Shown piece after piece: positions 21,901-29,547 of a stretch of DNA of 29,547 bases. Positions within the stretch are counted from its first letter, which is position 1; each line of letters begins with the position of its first letter. The notes below the pieces were generated by a model that searched no databases, had not been told where the DNA came from, and saw nothing but the letters and a program-made list of their open reading frames with translations. The translations under genes and the position numbers were made by a program. The DNA comes from Ectocarpus siliculosus (Eukaryota; Sar; Phaeophyceae; Ectocarpales; Ectocarpaceae), in the NCBI GenBank assembly GCA_000310025.1, contig FN649751.1, forward strand, positions 5,066,545 to 5,096,091. Direction: 5' to 3'.

Positions 21901-24900
21901 GCTCCCTCTTTATCAAAATGAAAATCGGAGCTTATGGTATTCTGGTCACTGCCCCTACACAGGTGTGTGTAGAGTGTGAAGGCCCAACATGTCCCTGGGC
22001 GCAAGGACTTCTGTCCCAACAATGAACATGAAAGCGGTCTAAAATCAAGTAGTTTGATGTTCGGCGTCGTCAGAAGGACTCCTTTTTTTTTTCAGGAGGC
22101 AGAAATTTTCGAAGACCGGACACATTTTTACGCGCATACAAGGCCGGATTAGCACCCCTAACAGTGCATCTCTCTATGTAACAAAATATCCTTTCACAGA
22201 GACATATGGTACATCATAGCTCCACATACATGCCCTCACCCAAATTTATGAAGCCACTGAAATGAAAAAAGCGGAGGGCAGCAAAAGGGGCATATCAAGC
22301 CCAGCCAAGCCAGGATATCCTGGTATGCTGCATGTCGAAATTTGAAACTTGACAATCTTACACTCCCAAGATCCAGCAGTCATCGTCAGCAGCTACACTA
22401 CACAGCAGCAGTATAGACGAGTCCAACAAAATAGCAACACGTATGTACACTACCATCATAGCTCCACACATACATATCCTCGCCCAAACCTAGGGAAACG
22501 TTCATGAGAAGGTAGGTGTGTGCTGTTGTGCTTGTGTGCTTGTGGGAATAACACAGGACCTCTAGTGACCCGGAAGTGCAGATAGCGGCTTGTTGGTCTA
22601 CAAGCCCTCATAGATCATTTGCATCGATCATTTTATCATACTGAAAATAGAGCAGTTTTGGCAGCTCGACGACTGATCATTTCAAGGCCTACAAGTCTAA
22701 CCTGCCCTATCAGCCGCACAGCTACCACTCATCAACCGTTGTACGACCCTGTCTGTGGCCACCACCCTGTCGCGGGCAGCCCTCAGTATCTATAGGTGGA
22801 GATAGCTGTTGCATGTACACAAGTACAGCAGTTTCTCTTTTGCTGCACTTCTCTCTCTCTCCGCAGTGTCTCCAGCGTATCCGAATAAAAAAAGAAGGGA
22901 AAACGACACAACAGGGTATACCCTGCTCGAAAAGCGACACACCTGGGTACACAGTCATAAACAGCAGTGAATGCACTCATATCATTGGTCAGCGCCCAAT
23001 TTCACCCCGGTGCGTCCGAAAAGGCGCAGGGTATACCCTGCCGTGACTATTTTTCTCAACAACTGTACCCTGTTTTCGGAAATGTACCCTGACCTGACGG
23101 GAAATGAGACCCTTTCATCAATCATTTCCCCCGCAGGAATCTTCCCAACTCCTTTTCCCCTCCAACCATGGGATACCAAACGGCGAATCTTTGCGCCGAA
23201 AAACAACCATGGCAACGGGGCAGGAATCAGTTTCCGTCCCTGCGAAACAACACCAACCATCAACTCTTCCGCTCTAAATCAACAATGGCCGGGCAATACC
23301 CCAGCACAAATGTTTCGTTTCGTGGAAACATGGACACACGCGTACAATACCCCGTGGACTACTGCTTTCTTCAGTCTATAATGCGAGATGCACGGGTCAC
23401 GTTATGAAAGCGAGACCGATCCAGCATGGTTGACATGCAATATATGCATGTATGTGCCAATGTGTGGCCCTGTGCTGGCGCCGAGCTCGCGCCCGCAGAT
23501 AGGGTGGAGGGGAAAGGCAGGACCAGTACACACAGACACCCCCTTGACATCAATCACGCACACACGAGTCTTATCCTTACTCTATAGCAGCAGGACACTG
23601 TTGTGTCGTCCAACTCAATCACCATCCCTGTCGGTAGAGAGCAGAAAGAGTGCTCGCGTTGTATTTCATCGGCTCATCCCGCTGAAGCCTGACGTCTTCT
23701 TTCTACATTGATTGATTGGTCGGCTTGGTTGGCTGATAAGCGTGACCGCTGCTGCTACAGCAGTAGTTCAAGCAAGAAACACATCGCAATTGAGACACAA
23801 CAGACAACACACGCACGCACACGTGCATATATATGCACGTCAACCATGCTGGATCGGTCTTGCTTTCATAACGTGACCCGTGCATCTCGCATTATAGACT
23901 GAAGAAAGCAGTAGTCCACGGGGTATTGTACGCGTGTGTCCATGTTTCCACGAAACGAAACATTTGTGCTGGGGTATTGCCCGGCCATTGTTGATTTAGA
24001 GCGGAAGAGTTGATGGTTGGTGTTGTTTCGCAGGGACGGAAACTGATTCCTGCCCCGTTGCCATGGTTGTTTTTCGGCGCAAAGATTCGCCGTTTGGTAT
24101 CCCATGGTTGGAGGGGAAAAGGAGTTGGGAAGATTCCTGCGGGGGAAATGATTGATGAAAGGGTCTCATTTCCCGTCAGGTCAGGGTACATTTCCGAAAA
24201 CAGGGTACAGTTGTTGAGAAAAGTAGTCACGGCAGGGTATACCCTGCGCCTTTTCGGACGCAACAGGGTGAAATTGGGCGCTGACCAATGATATGAGTGC
24301 ATTCACTGCTGTTAATGACTGTGTACCCAGGTGTGTCGCTTTTCGAGCAGGGTATACCCTGTTGTGTCGTTTTCCCCAAAAAGAAGCTAGACCCGAACCA
24401 ACACCCGCGTGTCAATGGATACAAAGGCGCTGGCCTCTGCTTACTGCTGTGCAGCACAACCTACGTACGCTGTTCTGTCATAGACTATATACTATAAGCT
24501 AGTGAAATAGTGTACACGCACAACAGTCCCGAGTGCCGGTCCGCTCGTACCAAGGAGGTACAAGACATATTCACAAGAATTCGAGGCTCAGGGTTTCCGG
24601 AGAAATAAGAAAAATGGCGTAAGAGATTGGGTTCAGCCGCCGGCAGGACGCTGAATCCTTTCTGCAAGCTCAGCAAAATCTTGTGTTCGATAGTTGGCAA
24701 GGCTTTCTTTGAGCCTTACTCAATATTGTGTAGGTGGCTCCTACGAGCGGGCCGGTACTGGCTTGTGGCCCTTCATACAGTAAATAGCAATTTCTCAGCG
24801 CTGGAAAAAGACTGACCTCGTGCAATTTTCTTGTCCTCGAACTCTACCCAGCCTTCGGTATAACGCTTCCCAGAGTTCCCGCCGGCCTTTTTTCTGGCGC

Positions 24901-25866
24901 GGCGATTGGCCTGATCCTCCTCCACAAGGTATACCTGATTCATCCCCGGCAGGATAAGGGCATCAGGCGGTGGACACGCCAAGTACCACTTCATGTATTG
25001 TAGTACTCTTTTTGTAGTGGTTCAATAAACAAGAAGAGCCGGGTGGGCGAGCAAGGCCAAGCAAATTGTTCGCGAGATGCACACAAATCAGGGTGCGCCA
25101 TGCCGGACTTGTCCATGACCTGTGCCTGCAGTGGCCATGCAAGTCCTGTTTGTTTGGTTGCGGCACCCGCTACAGCAGCCTCTCGTGTGTGGCTGAAATG
25201 CTCGATTGTTGGTGTACTGCTGTTTGCTGTTTGCCTACTACCTAGGTGACGTGAGATATCACACCCCCGGACCGATTTTCACCGCCCGATTACTCCGCAG
25301 CAGAGGAGAGTGGCGGTGCCGACAATTTCGGCGTTGAAACATCTTGTGGAGAGCTTTGCGAAAACCTATGCTACGTCTCGGACTTGCTACAGTATCAACT
25401 GTCAGTCCAGGGGGTGTTTATATTACGTCACCTATGACACACAGGCAAAATTGCCCCAATGAAAACCTAACCTTGGTTGACTCACCCGTGTCACGACGCC
25501 ATGCTGCTCCATGAGATGCTTAACCTTGGCGGGCTTCATGAAGGGCGGAACGCGGCTCAGGTACACCACCCCCCGCTTGGCCAGGCCCTCGTTGTAGTCT
25601 TTCAGCTTCCTGTGGCTGAGCGGTTTATAGTTCAAAGGCTGCCGAGCGTCCACCTGTTCGTTGTCATCGGCGCTCTCCGGCCCCTTCTCCGGATCACGAT
25701 CGCCTCTAGAGACTTGGGCTTGAGGGTCGGTAGCTGGTTCTTCCATCGTGCCGTCTCCTGGGTGTCTCTGGTCGTACCCCCCGCTCTTCTCGCGCGCGGC
25801 CTGGTGTGCGTTGCCTGAGGGTGTCTGCCGAAACGCCTCTTTCGATTTTTTTGGACCGGCTCTCAC
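15467..25866 (-). CDS. ESF2: ESF2/ABT1-family nucleolar RRM protein (SSU processome), gene split by an 8.4-kb intron
   Basis: Four minus-strand exons: 25866-25486, 24934-24817, 16396-16216 and 15866-15467; total 1080 nt, 359 aa. Phases match at all three junctions (0/0, 1/1, 2/2). Exon 1 carries a charged N-terminus and the start of the RRM ([20 protein letters not shown], residues 98-117). Exon 2 continues with [19 protein letters not shown] and the RNP1-like [15 protein letters not shown] (152-166). Exon 3 holds the family signature [20 protein letters not shown] and [20 protein letters not shown]. Exon 4 gives [20 protein letters not shown], then an insertion of poly-Ala and poly-Gly, a RRRFKQ motif and the stop. 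In yeast and animals this family acts in the nucleolus with U3 snoRNP in early 18S rRNA cleavage. Start chosen as the ATG at 25866; an internal ATG at codon 41 is possible. The Ala/Gly insertions are unlike conserved family parts. Intron 2 is 8420 bp as assembled and includes a gap. Confidence 0.9.
15697..15727. repeat. GCC/GCT tract coding poly-Ala in the ESF2 C-terminal exon
   Basis: The + strand shows GCTGCCGCTGCC followed by repeated GCC; on the coding (minus) strand the frame of exon 4 reads about eleven Ala in a row. A separate Gly-rich run follows near 15555-15580. Both are in the part of the protein that is variable in this family. Confidence 0.75.
15934..15966. repeat. (CAG)11 microsatellite in ESF2 intron 3
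   Basis: Eleven perfect CAG units on the + strand, hence CTG/GCT units in the transcript of the minus-strand gene. The tract lies 68 bases upstream (in transcript sense) of the acceptor at 15867, inside the 349-bp intron. It reads as poly-Ala in a run-through frame, but splicing removes it. Confidence 0.9.
16404..16577. other. Assembly gap of 100 N between two poly-G tracts
   Basis: A run of 22 G (16404-16425), ATTTTAAA, exactly 100 N (16434-16533), AAAAAACACACATGGGGAGCA and a run of 23 G (16555-16577). A round 100 N usually marks a gap of unknown true length, so the real intron may be longer than it looks. On the minus strand the left G-run becomes a C-tract of 22 directly upstream of the ESF2 acceptor at 16397. 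Confidence 0.95.
17396..17794 (-). CDS. Unrecognised open frame, possibly a transposon or gene fragment
   Basis: A 132-codon minus-strand frame. From about codon 19 it has well-mixed, aromatic-rich, protein-like composition (for example [20 protein letters not shown] and [20 protein letters not shown]). I do not recognise a family. It lies within intron 2 of the ESF2 gene, on the same strand, next to decayed mobile DNA, so a remnant of a mobile element or a captured fragment is the likeliest reading. Overlapping frames in the same stretch are less protein-like. There is no clear start context or splice structure. Confidence 0.25.
   Translation of the reverse strand: MWCVLLSLADVRFAVPKDRFSRFGWLDHLSIWKIRDTFEKKFLDVCWAINTPNCDIRIQRSVHFPNFGTVPGTLIFPLALTPFHWSPVSSVDANSNDTPIYLPTPGAEGDRAATPWHANTPAYANDTSMIYQ
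18035..18106. repeat. Perfect tandem duplication, 2 x 36 bp
   Basis: The unit begins TCTTCGCTCTCCGTCTGCCT and ends CTCTGCAGAC; copies are 18035-18070 and 18071-18106 with no differences visible. Related pyrimidine-rich words (CTCTGTCTGCTCTCGG) flank it at about 18014 and 18118, so the duplication grew from an already repetitive patch. Confidence 0.9.
18345..20560 (+). mobile_element. Decayed Helitron fragment in ESF2 intron 2
   Basis: The translated pieces follow the order of a Helitron Rep/helicase protein on the + strand, antisense to the host gene. The element ends cannot be fixed: I did not find a convincing 5' TC, a 3' hairpin or CTRR end, so the span covers only recognisable coding sequence. 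Helitrons move by rolling-circle replication using an HUH Rep joined to a PIF1-like helicase. This copy lacks most of the helicase and is frameshifted, so it cannot be autonomous. Confidence 0.85.
18345..20560 (+). pseudogene. Helitron Rep/helicase pseudogene, frameshifted and internally deleted
   Basis: Frame a (18345 to ~18960) has the zinc-binding [15 protein letters not shown]...CCSNGK, then [16 protein letters not shown] and the conserved SFTALGA / [14 protein letters not shown] blocks. Frame b (~18965-19905) has [72 protein letters not shown] and the HUH motif in [17 protein letters not shown]. Frame c (~19903-20560) has [27 protein letters not shown] and AEYRR, then jumps to late-helicase text ([42 protein letters not shown]). 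Breaks: frameshifts near 18962 and 19903, stops at 19114-19116, 19492-19494 and 20132-20134. The Walker A part of the helicase is absent, so an internal deletion lies near 20134-20170. The end after LHLLSG is also cut. Confidence 0.85.
21807..21934. repeat. Short inverted repeat pair, 15 bp arms
   Basis: TAAGCTCCGATTTTC at 21807-21821 has its exact reverse complement at 21920-21934, about 98 bp apart. Size and layout would fit a tiny MITE or a hairpin; no flanking target duplication was obvious. Confidence 0.6.
22212..22488. repeat. Imperfect direct repeat pair
   Basis: A segment starting CATCATAGCTCCACATACAT at 22212-22244 recurs at 22454-22488 as CATCATAGCTCCACACATAC followed by ATATCCTCGCCCAAA. 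The copies differ by a two-base insertion and a few substitutions. The 242-bp offset could reflect an old duplication. Confidence 0.65.
22898..23455 (+). repeat. Left terminal inverted repeat arm
   Basis: It pairs with 23810-24377 in reverse complement. Differences I could see are few, for example CATAAACAGC against CATTAACAGC, GCGAGACCG against GCAAGACCG and CACCCCGGTGC against CACCCTGTTGC. Because the arms are near-identical, open frames such as 22971-23381 (+) and 22982-23263 (-) reappear in the other arm; they are shadows of the repeat, not genes. The match fades after about 23455. Confidence 0.85.
22912..24361. promoter_or_regulatory. Four copies of a 14-bp palindrome in the TIR element
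   Basis: CAGGGTATACCCTG is a perfect palindrome. It occurs twice per arm: at about 22912-22925 and 23028-23041 on the left, and about 24235-24248 and 24348-24361 on the right. The word TACCCTG or its complement also recurs alone nearby (for example near 23065 and 23083). Subterminal repeated palindromes are often transposase binding sites; that role is inference here. Confidence 0.6.
23810..24377 (-). repeat. Right terminal inverted repeat arm
   Basis: Reverse complement of the left arm. The two frames it contains (24302-23892 on -, 24010-24291 on +) are nearly the same as those in the left arm. The inner edge carries ACGTGCATATATATGCACGT, itself a palindrome. Confidence 0.85.
24378..24816. 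other. Intronic remainder between TIR element and ESF2 exon 2
   Basis: About 440 bp with no recognised feature apart from the presumed target duplication at its left edge (24378-24386). It ends at the ESF2 donor (minus GTCAGT at 24816). Confidence 0.5.
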
Positions 25867-27575
25867 AGTGTTACGCTGGGCAGCGGTCGGTGCGTGCGGC
25901 GGTACAACATGCAGACAGCGCCCTTGGGTAGGTGTACGACAACTGCACTGAGTCGGTATCAGTTAGTGCTGAGTGGGTAGCACATACTGGCGAACTGTAT
26001 GTCCTCCGTCGCCGGCCCACACAGGTGGACGCCGAAACACATTCAAGTTGATCAATCACAGGTCGGTTGGAAGACTAAGACTACAATATCCGGTATACAT
26101 GACACAGGATCGCAGATTGTAGGTGTGTAACGCCAATGTGCTTGCGTAATGGAACAACGGTCCCGGCTCGGGAAAGCCTGCTTCGTGTGGTGTTAAAGGG
26201 CTGCCCTGCCGCTTGGGTATGGCCTACTGGCGTCATTTTAGGAGCGCTCTTTAGAGCGGCTTTAGGAGCATTATTTTGGATCGATTTGTAACAAGTGTAG
26301 GTTCAAAGACTTCGTGACGTATTGTAGGTTCAAGCCGGCTGGCTGATTGGCGGTCATTTGAATCTAGCGCAACGTGCCTCAACCTGAGGGTGTTCGTGTG
26401 GATATGCGGCTAGTCGCATGAACTCTGCTTGAACAGAGAGAGTGGGGTTGACTCATTGAAGGAGATAGAATGGCATCATCGTTTATCACCACGCCAACTG
26501 GAGAGCGGTCATTACACACAGGCCCCGTAGTAAGGCGAAGTGTAGTGTCGATATCTGTACGAGAAATTGGAAAAGGAACGAATAACCGCATTAGAATACA
26601 CCTCTTGACTCAACATACGCACGCAAGCTGTCCTTGCAGTGCGACAAGAGGCACGAGACTGAAAGGGTACGCCCAACGAATACAGATTGATGACACCGAA
26701 CGAAACACCTGGGGACATTCAACGGGGGCGGGCTCTTCCCACAACAAACTACGGACAGACACGACGGATACGTAAGACATGTAAAACGAAGGCAGGCGTG
26801 GCAACAAAACGATCTTCGGGTTTCGTCTACAAAGCAGCATGCGGACCACAACACGTTGTACAATAAAAATGTTCCTGACGGGAGAAGACAACGAACGGTA
26901 CCTCAGAGGCTACACGAAATGAATCGTTCCACAAAGCCAACACCTCATTCTTCAAGATGATGTTGAGGTTGTTGTCCATCCAACCCTTCGGTGCAAGGGA
27001 GCCTAACCCTCGCGTACACAATGGAAATTTGAACACACCGCACACCTCATAATCCCCGACGGGAATGAGGCGTATTCATTCACCAAACGAACCGTTCATT
27101 AGGGACACCCACCGCAGTATCTATCTCAGCAGGTTACTGGATGCAAAGGGTAATACCCACCACAACTCCGGTCAAATCATCTATTTTTCAAAGTTCATGG
27201 TGCTCTCTTGTCAGACCCAGAAAAGCTAACACACTGTATTCCTTTGTAAAGGAACACGATGAATACCCCCAAAAAAGGTAGGAAACTAAACAAGAAAGAG
27301 CGGACAACGATACAGGAGCGGCCGACAGAAAGAGGTGCCCTACCTTCCGACGAGCCGAAACAACTATAATGACCATGCGGATTCGCCAAGCCGGAAGTCA
27401 TCGCCAGGATTACTAGTAAACGGCGCAGGAAATCTGGTCCACAACCCAGAGAAGGACAAGCACAGCCTAGATTGGTTGATCCGCTCCTAGTTCTTGTTGA
27501 TGCCTGCCTACACAACCGTGCCGACTCTTGATTGAAGCTACTTTTTTCTTCTGTTGTGTGCTGTTGATCTTGGTT
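25867..27575. other. Spacer between ESF2 5' end and the GH114-like 3' end
   Basis: Both flanking genes are on the minus strand, so the right part contains the 3' UTR of the GH114-like gene and the left part the promoter of ESF2. One minus-strand exon-like stretch lies near 26910-27085 (separate entry). Otherwise I see only unsupported frames. Confidence 0.5.
26910..27085 (-). CDS. Exon-like open stretch, unrecognised
   Basis: The minus strand reads IRLIPVGDYEVCGVFKFPLC, then GLGSLAPKGWMDNNLNIILK and NEVLALWNDSFRVASE, and then meets a GAG|GTACCG donor-like site near 26910. The composition is that of a real protein, bounded by a stop upstream, but I see no partner exons and no family. It could be an orphan exon of a small gene or a captured fragment of a mobile element. 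Confidence 0.3.
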
Positions 27576-29398
27576 TCAACGGGTGACATCAGAGCAGTCG
27601 ACATCCCTCGAGGAATCGGCACAGCTGCACATGGCAGCGTTCAAGTCGTATTCCTTGAAGATCGTGTCCAGGCGCTCTTCGTTGGCCTCGTCGCAGATGC
27701 CGTAATCCGCGTCGTACCTACGATCGGGAGGGGAGAAGGGGGCGGGGAGAAAAACGAGACCACGAACAGGGGATAGGATATAAAATCACGAACGGGGGAC
27801 GGTCGACGACTCTACGGCTTCTCCGGTGGGGATGGTTTGTTCGAACACCCGGTAACAAGTGATACGTTACTACGACATTCGGTATTATTGTTGGTGGTGG
27901 TGATCGTGTTTTTTGTCGTTTATTTCACAGATACGTTTGTGCCTCTTGGTCGAGGTAAAGACTCCGCACTGATCGTTCAGGGACGAGCGGCGACACCCTT
28001 CCGTGGCCATGGAGAGGATAGCACATGCCATGAACGGAAGGGGCGAGGTGTGGAGTGGAGTGGAGGGGGGAAACAACGCAAATATCTCGACTTGACACTC
28101 ACTCGACGTTGAAGACGGGCTTGTCCTTGTCCAGGAACGGGATCTTATATGCCTGTCGAATGGCCAGTCAGACACACCATCATCAGTCGAACAGTCGAGT
28201 TGCACACGGCATAGGCGAGTGGTTGATTTGCGCGCCAGTCCAACCGTGAGGAAGGGGCAGGTGGAAACAGGTAATCGAATCAGAGACTACCCCGCACGCT
28301 TCTCTACGCACTTGTCAGGAAAAAACCTGTGCGCGCACAGATCGAACAGACTTACTGCTGTATCCACATCTACGGGCGTGGGCACGGAAGTCGTCGGTAT
28401 ACGAGTGTTCCTGGGTTGTTTTGTGTGGGCTCTCAGTTCTTAAGACGGCCCATCTCCAACCATTGTTTTCGTTCTACCAGTCTTCCTTTGCCTTTCATCT
28501 AAAAAAAAGGCAGGATTGACCCAAGGCAGCAAGAAATTAAAATAGTAACGCGAGAACGTAAAAAAAACAGGACACATGCGTACAGTACGGCACGCACGCC
28601 GTTCGGAAAGAAATAATTATCAACGACCACAACAAATCTGGTTCGTACTCACGCCGCATTCGTTCCACACGTGGCACGACTCGTTGATGCCGAAGTCGTA
28701 GTAGTCGCTCAGATCTCCAAGAAGCTCGATCGCGTTTTTCATGCCCACATGCATGCCGTGCTCTCGAACCTAGAACAACGAACGAAATCGGAAAAAAGTG
28801 CAAGAGTTACAGCTTTCCAATGACGACTCTATGTTGTCAGACCGCATGCAGTACCTGCGCGCTGTTACAATCAATGGCCCACTTTAGTCGGGGCTGAGTT
28901 TCTCTTGTTTCCTCATCGAGCATGGACTAAGGCATGTATTACCGGTCGCCCCGGTGGTTTAGTTGGTATCCGCGAAACCTTCTAGAGGTCAGGTCAGGGG
29001 TTCGAATCCCGGCGTAAGCGAGCTTTTCTTGCAAAGTGATTTTTTCTCTCGCTTCCGCTCCTGGTCTAGTGGATAGCGCTAGTTCGTGTGTACACAGAGG
29101 GAAGAGAGTGCTGAACTCTTCTCGCATTAAAATCGAAGGCAAAGTACCGCAGGAGGGGAGGGTAGAGAGGGGCTCTTCTGTGTGACCACGGGTTGGAGTA
29201 AGCGGCACTAGTGCTGTGAGCGCTGATTTGAAGTGAAGACCAAAAAAAAAAAAAAAAGGCAGGTAGGACGTAGAGTCTCGACATGAAATCAACTCGTGCT
29301 TTTTTGTATGGTCAACTCACCGTCTCCGCGAACCATTTGTTGTATGTGACCTGCTCGTCCCGGGAGATGGTGAGACCGGTCCCCTCCTGGTTCCAGTT
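27576..29398 (-). CDS. GH114-like glycoside hydrolase, 3' four exons (5' end outside the window)
   Basis: Minus-strand exons 29398-29321, 28769-28653, 28152-28103 and 27717-27576, with phases 0/0, 0/0 and 2/2 at the junctions. They give 128 C-terminal residues: NWNQEGTGLTISRDEQVTYN, then REHGMHVGMKNAIELLGDLS and DFGINESCHVWNECG, then AYKIPFLDKDKPVFNVE, then YDADYGICDEANEERLDTIF and a Cys-rich end closing with TGA at 27576. The order 'GLTISRDEQ..YN', 'G..VG.KN', 'D..INE.C' and 'KPVFNVEY' matches the second half of the endo-alpha-1,4-polygalactosaminidase (GH114) TIM barrel. Known members hydrolyse galactosamine-rich polysaccharides and are usually secreted; the substrate here is unknown. The final acceptor is GTAG|G at 27718. 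The first intron seen carries a SINE. Confidence 0.85.
28939..29257 (+). mobile_element. tRNA-derived SINE in a GH114-gene intron
   Basis: A pol III A box (TGGTTTAGTTGG, 28955-28966) and B box (GGTTCGAATCC, 28999-29009) are correctly spaced, but the T stem is imperfect, so this is not a working tRNA gene. A body follows that includes a second tRNA-like A box (TGGTCTAGTGGATAGCGC, 29062-29079), and the element ends in 16 A (29242-29257). AAGGCATGTA before it (28929-28938) and AAGGCAGGTA at its end (29256-29265) look like a 10-bp target duplication with one mismatch. It is antisense to the host gene. Its minus-strand frame gives the 'GIRTPDLTSRR...NHRGDR' type of text seen from tRNA-derived SINEs. 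Confidence 0.8.
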
Positions 29399-29547
29399 CT
29401 GCCCGCCGGGGAAGAGGGGGCCAAGAACAACAACAATTGAACAAGGGAGAGACACAGATCAACGACATCAAGACGTGGCACGTGGGACGACGGATCGCTC
29501 ACGCAGGAGCGTAGCAGGAGAAGGGTAGCGATCGGTCAGCATGTTCT

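Larger units (their letters stand above)
20561..22897. other. Intronic stretch with small repeats, no recognised gene
   Basis: It lies between the Helitron and the long-TIR element, still inside ESF2 intron 2. It contains a (TA)n run at about 20806-20820, a 15-bp inverted pair (21807-21821 and 21920-21934), a 14-bp palindrome CCAGGATATCCTGG at 22310-22323 and a direct repeat pair at 22212 and 22454. Open frames (for example minus 22022-21489) show no family motif. Confidence 0.5.
22898..24377. mobile_element. Non-autonomous long-TIR DNA element (Mutator-like or foldback type)
   Basis: Two arms of about 560 bp in inverted orientation flank a unique core of roughly 350 bp. The ends read GGAAAACGACACAACAGGG inward from both sides. 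AAAAAGAAG occurs immediately outside both ends (22889-22897 and 24378-24386), a 9-bp direct repeat that would be the target-site duplication. Long TIRs plus 9-bp duplications are typical of Mutator-like elements. The core has no open frame resembling a transposase, so this would be a deletion derivative mobilised in trans. A-richness of the duplication weakens it as evidence, and the right end carries two extra C. Confidence 0.7.

Noticed and set aside
22971-24302. A 136-codon frame conserved in both arms of the inverted repeat
   Set aside because: The conservation comes from near-identity of the arms, not selection; no family motif is visible and the opposite strand is equally open.
28945-29020. 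Functional tRNA gene
   Set aside because: A and B boxes are good, but the T stem has mismatches and no acceptor stem pairs properly; with the body and A-tail it is a SINE.

Overview
The window is nuclear DNA from an intron-rich eukaryote. Small exons (27 to 400 nt, plus one 3' exon of 1.6 kb) are separated by GT..AG introns of about 0.1 to 1.1 kb, with one of 8.4 kb. Exons are GC-rich and contain homopolymeric Ala and Gly runs. The gene content (a secreted beta-helix protein with discoidin-like domains, a PPR protein, a GH114-like enzyme, an ESF2/ABT1 ribosome factor) and the mixed Helitron, SINE and inverted-repeat load would fit a stramenopile such as a brown alga. That assignment is inference; no organellar or rRNA marker is present to fix it.

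Layout. (1) 330-5961, + strand: a multi-exon pentatricopeptide-repeat-like gene, followed in the same frame by an open stretch (5962-6720) coding poly-Ala and a Gly-rich tail, separated from it by one TGA. (2) 8887-13439, + strand: a secreted right-handed beta-helix protein with two C-terminal F5/8-type-C-like domains; its first exon is only nine codons and supplies the start of the signal peptide. (3) 15467-25866, - strand: an ESF2/ABT1 homologue (SSU processome) in four exons. Its second intron is about 8.4 kb, contains a 100-N assembly gap, and has been colonised by a decayed Helitron (18345-20560) and a 1.48-kb non-autonomous element with TIRs of more than 500 bp (22898-24377). (4) 27576-29398, - strand: the last four exons of a GH114-like gene running off the right edge, with a tRNA-derived SINE (28939-29257) in its upstream intron.

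The genes show no operon or shared pathway and look like independent nuclear genes. Genes 2 and 3 converge across a 2-kb spacer; genes 3 and 4 are in tandem on the minus strand. The most striking feature is the ESF2/ABT1 gene: although its halves are 8.4 kb apart with mobile DNA between them, splice phases match at every junction and the spliced protein reads as an intact family member. I found no bacterial-type defence system, CRISPR array or convincing new multi-gene system. The best leads for novelty are the long-TIR element with its repeated 14-bp palindromes, the two-A-box SINE, and the beta-helix/discoidin protein.
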